DNA of 64,000 bases from an uncultured Lachnospiraceae bacterium (GCA_910586585.1 CAJUKA010000013.1:1-64000), one strand, 5' to 3'; counted from the stretch's first letter, positions 34,502 through 44,303 are shown. The notes: generated by a model not told the origin, from the sequence alone. Program-made: numbers and translations.

Positions 34502-35521
34502 CTAAGTATGTCCTTGCATAAAGAGTTCTTTTACAGCAGTATAAAATTCTTTTTTTTCATTTTTTATCAAGTTGCAATACTCCTCAAAATCTTCACTATA
34601 TATCTCATAATTATTCAAACTATCATAAATCAACTTCACAACATTTTTTGTATTGACTTTTTTCTCGTTTATTTTATATTTTGAAGGAATACTGACATCT
34701 TCAAAATATTTTGCAGCCCCCCTCATGCCAGTAATTATACAGCATCCAGATAGAGCGGCTTCTCTAGGCATCCTGTCTTTGCCGGGGTGGTTTCCAAAAT
34801 CAACATATACCATACTTTTCTGCATCAGCGTATGTACCGCGTCTGTTTTTAATCCTTCAATTTTAATCCACTTTACATCAGGCATTTTTTTAATTATTTT
34901 TTTAGTATACTGCAATCCCTTTTTGGGATTATAAATTACAATTCGCTCTTTATTTATATTCTGCTTATTTACAAACTCATCGTTGATATAATCAGATAAA
35001 TCCTCAATTTTACTTTCATTAACTCCCAAATTAAGTAAATATTTCTTTGCATAATATGATTGGCAAAGATGATATTCAACGTTTATCACTTTTTTTTGTG
35101 GGAATTGCATTCTGCCTCTAAGTAAATTATAGACAGCGATCAAAAAACCCTGGTATTTATATCTTCCCCAAAATCCATTATATTTCTCAAAATTATCTAC
35201 ACTCAGCCACCACATTACCTGTTTTATTTTTTCCCATTTTGAAATATATTTAAATAAGGTTTCTGGAATAACTATTAAATTTTCTGTGTCATCTATTATA
35301 TCTTTTTCTGTGTAAAATGATGTAATATATTTTTGGTACTCTTCAATTATAAATATGTTTGTATTTGGGTCATTCTCATCCAAGATATAAACAATATGTG
35401 CATTTATTCCATAGCTATTTAATACATATACGAGTTGGTGCAATAATTCGGGGCCTCCGGTTTTTAAATGAGCTGGGCATAAAACATATATTTCCTTGCC
35501 ATATAGTATAAACTTCCTCAT
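34502..35521 (-). CDS. glycosyltransferase (GT-B fold, family 1/4-like)
   Basis: A 339-residue cytoplasmic protein. The N-terminal half begins KEIYVLCPAHLKTGGPELLH, the GT-B start with a glycine-rich turn (TGGPE). The C-terminal half includes VIYNPKKGLQYTKKIIKKM and VYVDFGNHPGKDRMPREAAL, the nucleotide-sugar binding helix with a conserved Pro-Arg-Glu. It should add one sugar to a lipid-linked repeat unit; donor and acceptor are unknown. It follows a gap of about 205 bp without a gene and precedes the membrane protein by 44 bp. Confidence 0.75.
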   Translation of the reverse strand: MRKFILYGKEIYVLCPAHLKTGGPELLHQLVYVLNSYGINAHIVYILDENDPNTNIFIIEEYQKYITSFYTEKDIIDDTENLIVIPETLFKYISKWEKIKQVMWWLSVDNFEKYNGFWGRYKYQGFLIAVYNLLRGRMQFPQKKVINVEYHLCQSYYAKKYLLNLGVNESKIEDLSDYINDEFVNKQNINKERIVIYNPKKGLQYTKKIIKKMPDVKWIKIEGLKTDAVHTLMQKSMVYVDFGNHPGKDRMPREAALSGCCIITGMRGAAKYFEDVSIPSKYKINEKKVNTKNVVKLIYDSLNNYEIYSEDFEEYCNLIKNEKKEFYTAVKELFMQGHT

Positions 35522-35727
35522 AACTGGTCTCCTTTATCATACATTATGAAAAAATTATTTATTTGTCTTACGCTTAATAATGTAAACAAATATTCACATA
35601 AACAATGAGTAAACATCTCTAAAAAAGTAATAAGATTGATATTTTTTTGAAACCACAATATAAAATGCCCATCTTTAATACATGATTTCTAACCAATGCA
35701 GTTTGTTTTGTCGTGGTTTTCTTATTA

Positions 35728-36336
35728 TTAACTAACATAAGAAATTAAGTTTTCTGCAAGTTCCATAGCTAATTGGACTACCATATCCGAATATCTTTCT
35801 AAAACTGGATTTTGCCTCCCGCACATGACTAAGTCATATTCTTTTTTAAAATAACTATCCTGCCAATAATACTCTGGAATAGATAACGGAAAATGTTCTA
35901 TTGGCAAAGGACAATTGTGGGATACTAAATATTCATAGACCTCTCTACTAGATATTAATACAAGGGCATTTCTATTATAAGCTTTTAAAAATTCGTCATA
36001 CTGATCTTCACGTAAATAATAATCGATTATGCATGATATATATTTGTTATTATTATAGACATTATTATTTTGGCGTGCCGTTAAATCAAATCTAAATATT
36101 TTCTTAGTTATATTAGTAGTTAAAAGGTCAAATGTATGTGTTACTGGAAAATGTAATTGTTTACAGGCTTTATTTGTCAAGACTGTCAATATTCCTTCTG
36201 ATTTAACGGGTATATTTAATAGATTACCTAAACAATCTTCCCATTCATAGACAATATGGAAATAAAGTTCATGATTACGATTTCTTTTGGATATTATATT
36301 AATCTGTTTAGATATAGTGCTTTTCTTCTTACACAT
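35728..36336 (-). CDS. probable glycosyltransferase fragment
   Basis: A 202-residue frame resembling the N-terminal domain of GT-B glycosyltransferases in polysaccharide clusters (IISKRNRNHELYFHIVYEWE, DAFLKAYNR-type helix, PIEHFPLSIPEYYWQDSYFK, KEYDLVMCGRQNPVLERY). The last motif normally opens the second domain, in which the nucleotide sugar is bound. The frame ends about 20 residues later (MELAENLISYVS), so the C-terminal domain is missing. I see no continuation in the 200 bp downstream. It is probably a truncated, inactive gene, though a small stand-alone protein cannot be excluded. AGGTGG lies a few bases upstream of the ATG. Confidence 0.55.
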   Translation of the reverse strand: MCKKKSTISKQINIISKRNRNHELYFHIVYEWEDCLGNLLNIPVKSEGILTVLTNKACKQLHFPVTHTFDLLTTNITKKIFRFDLTARQNNNVYNNNKYISCIIDYYLREDQYDEFLKAYNRNALVLISSREVYEYLVSHNCPLPIEHFPLSIPEYYWQDSYFKKEYDLVMCGRQNPVLERYSDMVVQLAMELAENLISYVS

Positions 36337-36528
36337 AATTCCACCTATATTAGCTATTCAAATAGTTTTCTAGTATAACGTTCGCAAATTAACTGGACTA
36401 TATTTTTGTCTAAAATGCTGATAAATACAGAATTCTTTAAGTATAGTTAATTGAAAAACGCTGCACTAGTTAACAGATTTGACCCAAAATAGAAGGATAT
36501 CAAATATATGAAAAGGATTATTAATCAA

Positions 36529-37593
36529 CTACCATTTTACTTTTCGCCTGCGTCCTTCTACCCAATTTATCATTGCTTCCGAAATAAAACTTAACAAAGT
36601 CATTTTATGTGATATTAATAGAAACAAGATTTTCCAGCGTATTCTCTTAGTGTTCAAGTATTTTATTACACGAATTGATTCATTAAAATTCCGATTATAA
36701 ATATTTACGTTATAGTAATTTTTAATAAATTCAATATTTTTTCTTTTTGCGCCCATTAAATAGTGAATGGCATCTATATACTGTTTACAAAATATTACCT
36801 GCCTAATCATAAACAGTACATTTTCATCTGCTTCGATATTTTTAACACTGTTTATAATATCCTGATATGTTTTATCTTGCTTTTGCCCTATGTTTTCAAT
36901 ATAGCGTATCGAACCCGATTCAGATTTCGTATGAATTCGCCAATAATAACCGATTGCAGGGAGGGTGCTTACGGATTTTGCCAATGACAGGGATTCAATT
37001 TTTACAAGCAGATCATCCTCATAGTTAACATAATTCCTAAAACATATTTTATTTTTTTCCCAAAATATACGTCTAAAAACGCATACCCATATTTGCGGGT
37101 CGTGTCGCACTTTTTTGTATTTTATTGGCGCATCAAACGACTCAAAAATAATAGGATATATAAGGTTACCTTTAATTTCGCTGCCAATATATAAGGCGTT
37201 ATCCTGAATATCAAATGGATATTTTTCATTTTTGATAAGTTTGCCAGAGGAACAAATACATATATCACTTGCATCTTGTTCTAACCTGTCTATCATACTG
37301 GAATACATATCAGGCTCAACGATATCATCTTGATCCGCAAAACACAAATATTCTCCAGTAGCTTTGCCAGCGCCATAGTTTCTTGCAGAAGCAACACCGC
37401 CATTTTCCTTGGAGTATACGGATATGCGGCTGTCTTCTTTTTGAATCTTGTATGCTATGTCCAAACTTTTATCTGAGGAACCATCATCTACAATAATAAT
37501 TTCCAAGTCTCTATATTTTGCATTTCTTATGTGACTCAGTGTTGTAATTAAATATCTTTCATTGTTATAAACAGGAATAATGACGCTTAACAT
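36529..37593 (-). CDS. glycosyltransferase family 2
   Basis: A 354-residue GT-A fold enzyme. The nucleotide-binding start is LSVIIPVYNNERYLITTLSH, followed by IIIVDDGSSDKSLDIA, NGGVASARNYGAGKATGEYL and the metal-binding motif FADQDDIVEPD, which has the usual D-x-D acidic cluster. The C-terminal half is helical with basic residues near the end (MINWVEGRRRKVKW), which may contact the membrane. The start at 37593 has GGAGGATACTT just upstream; the frame to 37617 is not needed. It adds a sugar from a nucleotide donor to the growing repeat unit on the inner face of the membrane. Specificity unknown. Confidence 0.9.
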   Translation of the reverse strand: MLSVIIPVYNNERYLITTLSHIRNAKYRDLEIIIVDDGSSDKSLDIAYKIQKEDSRISVYSKENGGVASARNYGAGKATGEYLCFADQDDIVEPDMYSSMIDRLEQDASDICICSSGKLIKNEKYPFDIQDNALYIGSEIKGNLIYPIIFESFDAPIKYKKVRHDPQIWVCVFRRIFWEKNKICFRNYVNYEDDLLVKIESLSLAKSVSTLPAIGYYWRIHTKSESGSIRYIENIGQKQDKTYQDIINSVKNIEADENVLFMIRQVIFCKQYIDAIHYLMGAKRKNIEFIKNYYNVNIYNRNFNESIRVIKYLNTKRIRWKILFLLISHKMTLLSFISEAMINWVEGRRRKVKW

Positions 37594-37626
37594 AAGTATC
37601 CTCCGCTTTTTGAACACTAGAACAAA

Positions 37627-38685
37627 TCAGAAAATGTCTTTATACATCGATTTCATATTATTAAGTCCAAATCCTGCGGCTTCTAACATTTCTGAATAAT
37701 CCTGTTTGTTTGGAGAACTGATTGACAGTTGAGTTACGTATTCAGCCCATTCTTCCGGAGAACGTTCCAAACTCATAAAATGAACTAGTGGTGTAATCTT
37801 GATATCTTTAGAAATAACATCTGACAATAAACAGCATGTTCCAGAAGCTTGTGCTTCAATCCCCACAAAAGGCAGTCCTTCGTATAGAGATGGCAACAAA
37901 AATAAATCAAATGCTTGATATAGTTTATTTACCTCATCCGAATTTCCTATAAACAAGATATTTTGATCAATCCTTAATTCAGTGGCACTTTTTTGAATAT
38001 CCTCCATAAGTTCACCTGTTCCGACCAGCATAAGTATTGCATTCGGTATTTTTCTCAGGACTGATTCAAAAATCTTAATAATAAATTTGTGATTTTTCCT
38101 TTCACTGAATTGCCCAACATGTCCAATTACGTAATGACCGTCAAGTCCATAGGTTGCCCGTATTTCTTGCCTTATATCGTATTGATACCTGTATTCATCA
38201 ATATCAATACTGTTATTGATTATTGTTGCCTGATCAGAATCATACATATAGATTGATGCTTCTTTTGAACACGCAAAACGTTTAATACATACCTTATTTA
38301 TAATTATTCTGCACAAGAATTGTAATAATTTTCGATTGCCGTGAGAATTATGACTATGGTACATAATTAATACATTTTCGCGGTTCCATATTGGAAATGT
38401 ATAAAAAATAGTACTTCCATGATTTGCATGACAATACACTATATCATAGCTATGTTCTCTATAAAACTTTTTCATGAAATTCACAAATCTAATTGGATGT
38501 GCTATATAATAAGGTAGGTGGTAAATGTCACCAATATAAGGAGTAATGATGTTAGTCATAGCATCATCACTCCATCTGAAAAAGGCAATATCAATCTCAT
38601 TTTCTTTAAAATTCTTAACAAAATTAAGGATATAGCGTTCTGTGCCTCCCATAAGCAACGTTGATGTTACCAATAAGATTTTCAT
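37627..38685 (-). CDS. glycosyltransferase family 4
   Basis: A 352-residue GT-B enzyme of the EpsF/CapM type. The N-terminus is ILLVTSTLLMGGTERYILNF (the MGGTER turn), the acceptor domain includes DIVYCHANHGSTIFYTFP, and the donor domain has VIGHVGQFSERKNHKFII, AILMLVGTGELMEDIQ and the E-x7-E motif in LPSLYEGLPFVGIEAQASG. These bind UDP- or GDP-sugars and retain the anomeric configuration. The gene is tightly placed between two family 2 transferases in the minus-strand operon. Confidence 0.9.
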   Translation of the reverse strand: MKILLVTSTLLMGGTERYILNFVKNFKENEIDIAFFRWSDDAMTNIITPYIGDIYHLPYYIAHPIRFVNFMKKFYREHSYDIVYCHANHGSTIFYTFPIWNRENVLIMYHSHNSHGNRKLLQFLCRIIINKVCIKRFACSKEASIYMYDSDQATIINNSIDIDEYRYQYDIRQEIRATYGLDGHYVIGHVGQFSERKNHKFIIKIFESVLRKIPNAILMLVGTGELMEDIQKSATELRIDQNILFIGNSDEVNKLYQAFDLFLLPSLYEGLPFVGIEAQASGTCCLLSDVISKDIKITPLVHFMSLERSPEEWAEYVTQLSISSPNKQDYSEMLEAAGFGLNNMKSMYKDIF

Positions 38686-38777
38686 TAATATCTCCTATAT
38701 TTCATTTCAGTACCATCAGAAACTTTCAATGCATTATTCCATAGTTTCTTTACTAATATTTGTTTGCTGAATGCATT

Positions 38778-39764
38778 TTATTGCTGATTGATATGTGTAT
38801 AACATATTCCCAAAATGTTCAGGAAATGCTTACCGCCATATGTACTAAGTGCCATAACTTTGTGGGACACTTTTGCATCAGCATCAGTAATTACTTTTTT
38901 TCTGTACCGCACTATTTCTTTCCAAATTATATCTAGATAAGAATGATAGTTACGCTCTAATGGCAATTCTCTGAATGTCTGAATCGCTGCAAGAAAACAT
39001 CTATCATTAGCAGCCTTAATTAAATCTGGATGGTTTTTCTTAATAAATGAACGAATTTCCTCTGCAATCTCTATTCGATGCATTTTCTTTGAATTAAATT
39101 TTTCTCCCATTATACTGTCTTCACGTTGTACGTAATAATATTTCTGCTGATTACTTATAACAATTCTGGACGATAAATCCAAAAGTTGGCAAATAATTGC
39201 CATGTCCTCATGATACTTCCCAACCGGATATTGTAGCGAATGAAACAATTCACACTTATACATTTTACAATGAGCACTCGCAGTAAACTTTTTCTGATAT
39301 AAATAATATTTGATAGCATCCTTGCCATTTAATACTTCTGTCATTATTGGTACAGCATCAAGCTTATCTTTATCAGAGTATATCTTTTTTAGCTGACACA
39401 TTGAGATATCAGCATGATTATGTTGCAAAAGGTTATACAAATATTCAACATAATCCTCTGTAACATAATCATCCGAATCGACACATGTTATATATGTACC
39501 TGTCAGAATATCAATCGCCGCATTTCTTGCGCTTGATAATCCTCCATTTTCTTTATGAATTACCTTAATTCTCATATCCTTCAGAGCATATCTATCACAT
39601 GTTTCTCCAGAACCATCAATAGAACCATCATCAACCAATAAAATCTCTAAGTTGTGGTATGTTTGACTTATAATTGATTCTAAACAGCGCTCAAGATATT
39701 GGTTAACATTATAGACAGGAACAATCACGCTAATTAATGGAAATCCATTTATACCTTTTTCCAT
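38778..39764 (-). CDS. glycosyltransferase family 2
   Basis: A 328-residue GT-A enzyme: PLISVIVPVYNVNQYLERCL, ILLVDDGSIDGSGETCDRYA, NGGLSSARNAAIDILTGTYI, and the metal site CVDSDDYVTEDYVEYL (D-x-D). KYYYVQREDSIMGEKF, in the C-terminal part, is the conserved R-x-x-S region of this family. It closely resembles the CpsJ/EpsJ type beta-glycosyltransferases of Firmicutes capsules. It follows the preceding transferase after 24 bp in the same operon. Confidence 0.92.
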   Translation of the reverse strand: MEKGINGFPLISVIVPVYNVNQYLERCLESIISQTYHNLEILLVDDGSIDGSGETCDRYALKDMRIKVIHKENGGLSSARNAAIDILTGTYITCVDSDDYVTEDYVEYLYNLLQHNHADISMCQLKKIYSDKDKLDAVPIMTEVLNGKDAIKYYLYQKKFTASAHCKMYKCELFHSLQYPVGKYHEDMAIICQLLDLSSRIVISNQQKYYYVQREDSIMGEKFNSKKMHRIEIAEEIRSFIKKNHPDLIKAANDRCFLAAIQTFRELPLERNYHSYLDIIWKEIVRYRKKVITDADAKVSHKVMALSTYGGKHFLNILGICYTHINQQ

Positions 39765-39788
39765 ATATGTACCCCGAACTTAAATAAA

Positions 39789-40790
39789 TTACAAAAAATA
39801 TGCAACTGGTTTTAATAGTTTTGTTTTGCACAATAATGCAAATACCTTAACGCCAAGGCGCTGCTGAAGCTGCAACTCCTTGTATTTAAATAATCTGGCG
39901 TATTTATTACGCACTGCATTTGGAAAATTATAGTTGACAATGTCTTCAAAAGCAGAGGCAATGTGCACAATACTATTCTTATCCTTTTTTTGAATTGTAT
40001 TGCTTAAATATTCACGTTTCCGGTTACGTACAAACAAAAAATATGTAAAAAAACTGAGCACGGTAAATTCAAATAGAGGCTTATCTATTTCCTGAAACGT
40101 ACAATTTGTTATTTTTGCAATACACTCACTCCATTCCTGCAATGGTAGTTTGTCTGCTTCTATTGCTTTGCTGGTTATGCTGCCCTCATGCACTACCTGA
40201 TAGTATCCCTCATAGTCAATAAAATAGCATTTATCAGTTAAAAACATGCACTGCAGGTTAAATGAATTATCCTCATAAGTTTTTCCTTCCGGAAAGTTTA
40301 TATTCCATTTATTCAAGTAATCCAGACGGTATAACTTTCCAGAAATATTAAGCCTTCTGGTAAGGCATTTTTTATTTGTCGGATGATAACTAATTTTATT
40401 TAACACTTGTCCATCTTCCGTAATTTTATATTGTCCACTGCACACCATATCCGCATTATTCTTTTCTGCCATGTTCATTAAGATCTCTAAATAATTACAA
40501 TCAAGGTAGTCGTCACTATCTAAAAAAGTCACATACTTTGTTTTGGCTCTTTTAATTCCATAATTTCGTGCATTTGATAAACCGCCATTAGGTTTTGTAT
40601 ATAGACAAATAATTTCGGAATACTCTTTTATGTAATCCTTAACAATATTTTCTGTATTGTCAATACTGCCATCGTTCACAACTAAAATGCAAAAATGTTT
40701 GTATTTTTGCACTAAAACAGATTCGATACACTTTCGAATATATTTTTCAGCATTATAAGCTGGAATAATTACAGTTACATTATTTTCCAT
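39789..40790 (-). CDS. glycosyltransferase family 2, first gene of the minus-strand operon
   Basis: A 333-residue GT-A enzyme: VTVIIPAYNAEKYIRKCIES, ILVVNDGSIDNTENIV, NGGLSNARNYGIKRAKTKYV, metal site FLDSDDYLDCNYLEIL. The start at 40790 follows GGGAGTTTTTTC, so its ribosome binding site (GGGAG) lies in the 3' arm of the 53-bp hairpin at 40798-40850. The longer frame to 40835 would begin inside that hairpin. Transcription entering from upstream must pass the hairpin and its T-run before reaching this gene, so the operon may be controlled by attenuation or read-through. Confidence 0.9.
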   Translation of the reverse strand: MENNVTVIIPAYNAEKYIRKCIESVLVQKYKHFCILVVNDGSIDNTENIVKDYIKEYSEIICLYTKPNGGLSNARNYGIKRAKTKYVTFLDSDDYLDCNYLEILMNMAEKNNADMVCSGQYKITEDGQVLNKISYHPTNKKCLTRRLNISGKLYRLDYLNKWNINFPEGKTYEDNSFNLQCMFLTDKCYFIDYEGYYQVVHEGSITSKAIEADKLPLQEWSECIAKITNCTFQEIDKPLFEFTVLSFFTYFLFVRNRKREYLSNTIQKKDKNSIVHIASAFEDIVNYNFPNAVRNKYARLFKYKELQLQQRLGVKVFALLCKTKLLKPVAYFL

Positions 40791-40797
40791 GAAAAAA

Positions 40798-40850
40798 CTC
40801 CCAACATAAAGTCCGCTGTCTTCTGACAACTGCATACTTTACGTTGGGAG
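40798..40850 (-). terminator. 53-bp hairpin A (terminator/attenuator or recombination site)
   Basis: On the minus strand the 15-nt arms CTCCCAACGTAAAGT and ACTTTATGTTGGGAG pair with one G-T wobble. Inside is a second stem GTTGTC/GACAGC closed by AGAA, and six T follow the stem. It lies 38 bp after the AAA-ATPase gene's stop and directly before the start codon of the family 2 transferase. Of 53 positions, 48 match hairpin D (45347-45399), which is in the opposite orientation. It shares a core close to GTAAAGTATGCAATTGTCAA with the inverted repeats around the recombinase. Confidence 0.8.
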
Positions 40851-40888
40851 TTTTCCCTGTTTTTACTTAACGCTTCTATTTACTTACA

Positions 40889-42610
40889 TTATCCAATCAG
40901 ACATTCCTTCCCCTCAAATGCAAACCCATATTTTCTGATGCGTTGGGGACTGATGCCTTTTGCTTCCAGCATAGCGCTGTAGTGCTTTTCTTCAATCTGA
41001 CGCAGCGCAGTTTCAACAGTGTCCGCCAGTGCTTTTTCATCATCAGGGTCATGAACCTTAAACTCTATGATGATGGCATCATCCGTTTCATTCAATGGTT
41101 CCAGCATTACATCATAACGCCCAAAGCCGCTTTCACGGTTCGAGGTGATAAAATACCTGTCCGCGAGCTCTACCATAAGACCCAATACAAATCCATGATA
41201 AAACCGTTCCGGTTCCGTATATGCAGAGGGTTTATTTCCTGTGTCAAAGCTGCTGAATGTGGCGAGTGCGACACGATTCATATAACGGTTCATTGCCTTT
41301 TTATCATTGATAAGGAGCGCCTTGATAAAATCGTTGTAGGCCATTTTTGCAGCGCCTCCAAACCACCCCTTTATCATTTTTCTGAACATTTTTCTCACTT
41401 CAAAGTTTGTAAGTGAAAGCGTATACTGGATATCGCCTTCTGCTACGGGGTCTGCCGTGCTTCCGCATTTGATGTGTTCGAAATTTACTACTTTCAAATA
41501 CCCCGCTGCCAGGAGCAGGCTCCAGACTGCTCCTGTGTCATTTTCAAGCTGGCTGAACACTATTTGTTCGTCCAATATTGTCTGGAAACTATCACCCTTT
41601 ATAAGCTTCTCCATTGTCTGTTTAATGTCTGAATCCCCTTTTTGTATCAGTGAATTTACAAGGCCGTTCCCACTGGTGTCAGACCAATAGGTGCTGTATT
41701 CGCCGTTTTTCTTAATAAAGGATGCAATTGACCACGGATTATAAATGTCCGTATATCTGCCAAACGTAAACCCGTCATACCATTTCTTGATATTCTGCTT
41801 TTCGCTGCCAAGCCCTGTTTCGTCAAGTGCCCTAAACACTTCATCCTCCATAAAGCCAAAGGATGTGGCATATTCCTGGGAAGTCGTCGTTACCACATCA
41901 AGGTTATTCAGGTCAGAAAAAATACTTTCCTTCGAAATCCTTGTAATGCCTGTGATGATGCCGCGGTATATGTGATTGTTGGTCTTGAAGGTAGCGTTAA
42001 AAAATCCCCTGAAAAATTCAACAGCTTCATCCCAGTAACCCGAAAGCCATGCCTCCTGCATCGGGGTATCATATTCATCCAGCAAGATGATTACATCCTT
42101 ATCGTAATAGCGCTGCAAAAAACCGATCAGGGAATTGACTGCCCCAGCAGCTATTTCGCCGCGCATCCCGGGGAAGACCGTTTCAAAGTATTTCTTCTCG
42201 TTCGGACTTAATTGTTCCCCCCTCAGAAGATAATTATGCTGTTCATACAGCTTCGCAATCACTTCCGTTATTTTGTATTCCATTTTCGAATAATCTGTCG
42301 CCTTAATACTGGCAAAGCTCAAAAATATCACGGGGAACGTTCCCTGCATCTGCCGGTATCCTGCCTCATTCCATATGGAGAGTCCCTCAAACAGGTCGCC
42401 GCGGCCTTTGTATTCATTTGAGAAAAAACATTCAATCATACTCAAATTAAGTGTTTTCCCAAATCTTCTTGGACGTGTGATCAGCGTAACATCTGATCCA
42501 GTTTCCCACCATTCCTTTATCAGTCCAGTCTTATCTATATAGAACGATTGTTGTTCTCTTATCCTGTCAAATCTCTGCACTCCAATGTTTACATTTGGTT
42601 TATTGTCCAT
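40889..42610 (-). CDS. AAA-ATPase-like protein with C-terminal PD-(D/E)XK nuclease domain
   Basis: A 573-residue protein of the AAA-ATPase_like/PDDEXK_9 (DUF1703) family. Walker A is [11 protein letters not shown] (about 45-55), Walker B is [15 protein letters not shown], and sensor-like [18 protein letters not shown] follows. The C-terminal nuclease motif has Asp in [12 protein letters not shown] and E-x-K in [10 protein letters not shown]. These proteins are abundant in gut Clostridia and Bacteroidetes, and their biological role is not settled. The start at 42610 has GGGAGG 7 nt upstream. Its own promoter (42635-42663) and hairpin A at the 3' end make it a self-contained unit on the left side of the recombinase. 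Confidence 0.88.
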   Translation of the reverse strand: MDNKPNVNIGVQRFDRIREQQSFYIDKTGLIKEWWETGSDVTLITRPRRFGKTLNLSMIECFFSNEYKGRGDLFEGLSIWNEAGYRQMQGTFPVIFLSFASIKATDYSKMEYKITEVIAKLYEQHNYLLRGEQLSPNEKKYFETVFPGMRGEIAAGAVNSLIGFLQRYYDKDVIILLDEYDTPMQEAWLSGYWDEAVEFFRGFFNATFKTNNHIYRGIITGITRISKESIFSDLNNLDVVTTTSQEYATSFGFMEDEVFRALDETGLGSEKQNIKKWYDGFTFGRYTDIYNPWSIASFIKKNGEYSTYWSDTSGNGLVNSLIQKGDSDIKQTMEKLIKGDSFQTILDEQIVFSQLENDTGAVWSLLLAAGYLKVVNFEHIKCGSTADPVAEGDIQYTLSLTNFEVRKMFRKMIKGWFGGAAKMAYNDFIKALLINDKKAMNRYMNRVALATFSSFDTGNKPSAYTEPERFYHGFVLGLMVELADRYFITSNRESGFGRYDVMLEPLNETDDAIIIEFKVHDPDDEKALADTVETALRQIEEKHYSAMLEAKGISPQRIRKYGFAFEGKECLIG

Positions 42611-42634
42611 GACACACCTCCCAGTATTAACTGT

Positions 42635-42663
42635 ATTATATCCGTTTGGTGTATAAAACACAA
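42635..42663 (-). promoter_or_regulatory. outward promoter, left arm
   Basis: On the minus strand TTGTGT (42663-42658), 17-bp spacer, TATAAT (42640-42635), 25 bp upstream of the AAA-ATPase start. It lies directly outside the left inverted repeat and points away from the recombinase; its mirror image is at 44232-44260. Confidence 0.75.
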
Positions 42664-42664
42664 T

Positions 42665-42744
42665 ATTTTCCTACTGTAAAGTATGCAATTGTCAAGGTCC
42701 ATATTATTTATAGCTTCTCATAGATTGCGCCCTTCTACGAAAAA
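42665..42744 (+). repeat. left inverted repeat of the recombinase segment
   Basis: There are two perfectly conserved blocks: the outer 31 bp (42665-42695, containing GTAAAGTATGCAATTGTCAA) and the inner 24 bp (42721-42744, containing AGATTGCGCCCTTCTACG), 25 bp apart. Both occur in inverse orientation at 44200-44230 and 44150-44173 with a 26-bp gap. The sequence between the blocks is not conserved. Paired blocks with unconserved spacing fit core and arm sites of a tyrosine recombinase. Confidence 0.85.
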
Positions 42745-42774
42745 ATGGGTCGGATGAAATTTACAAAAGAAACA

Positions 42775-42823
42775 AAAAAGCGGTATCCAATTTTCAGTTT
42801 CAAATTATTGGAAAACCGCTTTT
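42775..42823 (-). terminator. terminator of the recombinase gene
   Basis: On the minus strand AAAAGCGGTTTTCCAAT pairs with ATTGGATACCGCTTTTTT across a short loop, ending in a T-run, 20 bp after the recombinase stop. Confidence 0.75.
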
Positions 42824-42842
42824 ATATTTAAATAAATATCAT

Positions 42843-43862
42843 TTAATACTCTATTGCTTCAATTTGTTTTAGTTTTTGCTCCATAGAACTATGTACATAG
42901 TAACTTAATGTTATATTAACACTAGAATGTCCTAATATTTCGCTCAGCGTCTTTATATCCATGCCAGATTGTATACAGGTGCTTGCAAAAGTATGGCGCA
43001 AAGAGTGAAAACATAAGGGTTCAATACCTGCATCTATCTGAATTTGCTTAAAATAATATTGCATATTGCGGGGTTCAATAGCTTTGTCAGCTTTACCACT
43101 TAATAAAAAATCTTTTTTTGTGTATAATGGTTGTATCGCATAAAGTTTCTCAAGAATGATAGATTTTATTGGAATAACTCTCACAGATTTTTCGGTTTTT
43201 GGCGTTCCCAAAACAATTGTAGTTTTCTTGTCATAATTTTCTTTTTTTATGCGTTGTAAAGAACTGTTGATAAACAATACGCTACGTTTTAAATTAATAT
43301 CTTCCCATCGTAAGGCACATAACTCACTTATCCTAATTCCAGTATATATGCACAAAAGTACTCCTAGACATCTCAAGTCTGAATTGTTAAGATTATACCT
43401 TTCCCATGCTGTTGTAATAAGAGCATTAATATCTGCTGTACTATAAAACCGATTTTTAGCTTGCTGCTTATGTGTAACTCTAAATTTTCCAATATTTATA
43501 ATTATATTGTACTTTGTTTCTGCATAGCTAAGTATGGATTTTATCAAAATTAACATATCATTAATCGTACTATTTGATAGTCCCCCTTCATTATCTATCC
43601 TCCCAGATTTAGACATATCATCAATAAACTCTTTAATCCTTTCATTATTAATTTGTTGAATTGCCAATCCTCCAATTTGAGGAATAATATGTCTTTCTAA
43701 CAAAAAGGTGTACCTATTAATGCTGGTCGGTTTCAGCATAGTTGATTGTTCAGCAATCCAGGATAAGGCTACTTCTTTAAAAGTCTCTTTCAAGTCTAAA
43801 ATATCATTAGGTTCTCCTAATCCGTTTGAATAGTTCTTTCCTGCATAAGTTTTGATTTTCAT
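42843..43862 (-). CDS. tyrosine recombinase/integrase
   Basis: A 339-residue site-specific recombinase. The N-terminal SAM-like core-binding domain spans about 25-125 (FKEVALSWIAEQSTM, SINRYTFLLERHIIPQIGGL). The catalytic domain carries all conserved residues: Arg in YTGIRISELCALRWEDI (about 177), Lys in GTPKTEKSVRVIP (about 222), His-x-x-Arg in CFHSLRHTFAS (about 290), His in ILGHSSVNITLSYY (about 309) and the nucleophile Tyr (about 319-320). AGGAGG lies 10 nt upstream of the ATG. No excisionase or relaxase gene is near. It sits between perfect inverted repeats, which points to DNA inversion rather than classical integration, although a degenerate integrative element is possible. Confidence 0.92.
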   Translation of the reverse strand: MKIKTYAGKNYSNGLGEPNDILDLKETFKEVALSWIAEQSTMLKPTSINRYTFLLERHIIPQIGGLAIQQINNERIKEFIDDMSKSGRIDNEGGLSNSTINDMLILIKSILSYAETKYNIIINIGKFRVTHKQQAKNRFYSTADINALITTAWERYNLNNSDLRCLGVLLCIYTGIRISELCALRWEDINLKRSVLFINSSLQRIKKENYDKKTTIVLGTPKTEKSVRVIPIKSIILEKLYAIQPLYTKKDFLLSGKADKAIEPRNMQYYFKQIQIDAGIEPLCFHSLRHTFASTCIQSGMDIKTLSEILGHSSVNITLSYYVHSSMEQKLKQIEAIEY

Positions 43863-44149
43863 CTTAATCAGTTTCCTCCTAAGTATATTAATGGTAATTA
43901 ACGAATTTATCTTATAATAAATACTTTGGAATGGTATATTGTATGTTGAATAATAAATGATTAGTTTAAAAGAATTGCGCTTGGATTAAATTAGTACATA
44001 CTCTTCTTTTTCATGATTTCTTTTGAAAACACAAGGTAATATCTGTTTTATTCTATTAGTTTTTACCAAATAAACAGATTTATTTGCTTCATACAAAAAT
44101 TGGCTATTGAAAAATTAGCAAATATGTGGTTATAATAAGAAGTAAATAA
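43863..44149. other. AT-rich gene-free region upstream of the recombinase
   Basis: About 290 bp upstream of the recombinase start. It is very AT-rich and holds no reading frame with coding character. I could not settle on one promoter for the recombinase; several weak TATTAT-like strings are present. Confidence 0.5.
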
Positions 44150-44230
44150 TTTTTCGTAGAAGGGCGCAATCTACGAAAAATTTTGCAAGGCGCAGGACAT
44201 TGACAATTGCATACTTTACAGTAGGAAAAT
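44150..44230 (-). repeat. right inverted repeat of the recombinase segment
   Basis: Mirror image of 42665-42744: inner block 44150-44173 and outer block 44200-44230, both perfect. On this side the inner block is extended to a full hairpin (TTTTTCGTAGA at 44150-44160 with TCTACGAAAAA at 44170-44180), which may act as a terminator. Confidence 0.85.
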
Positions 44231-44231
44231 G

Positions 44232-44260
44232 TTGATATATCGCCTGAAAACGGCTATAAT
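44232..44260 (+). promoter_or_regulatory. outward promoter, right arm
   Basis: TTGATA (44232-44237), 17-bp spacer, TATAAT (44255-44260), 44 bp upstream of the Rpn start. It begins one base outside the right 31-bp repeat and points away from the recombinase. Confidence 0.75.
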
Positions 44261-44303
44261 GAATTTAACCTTTAATTTACTGCACATAATATCGGAGAAA
44301 CCA

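Noticed and set aside
42843..43862. Integrase as evidence of a prophage or ICE
   Set aside because: No phage structural, relaxase, replication or excisionase genes are nearby; inverted instead of direct flanking repeats argue for inversion.
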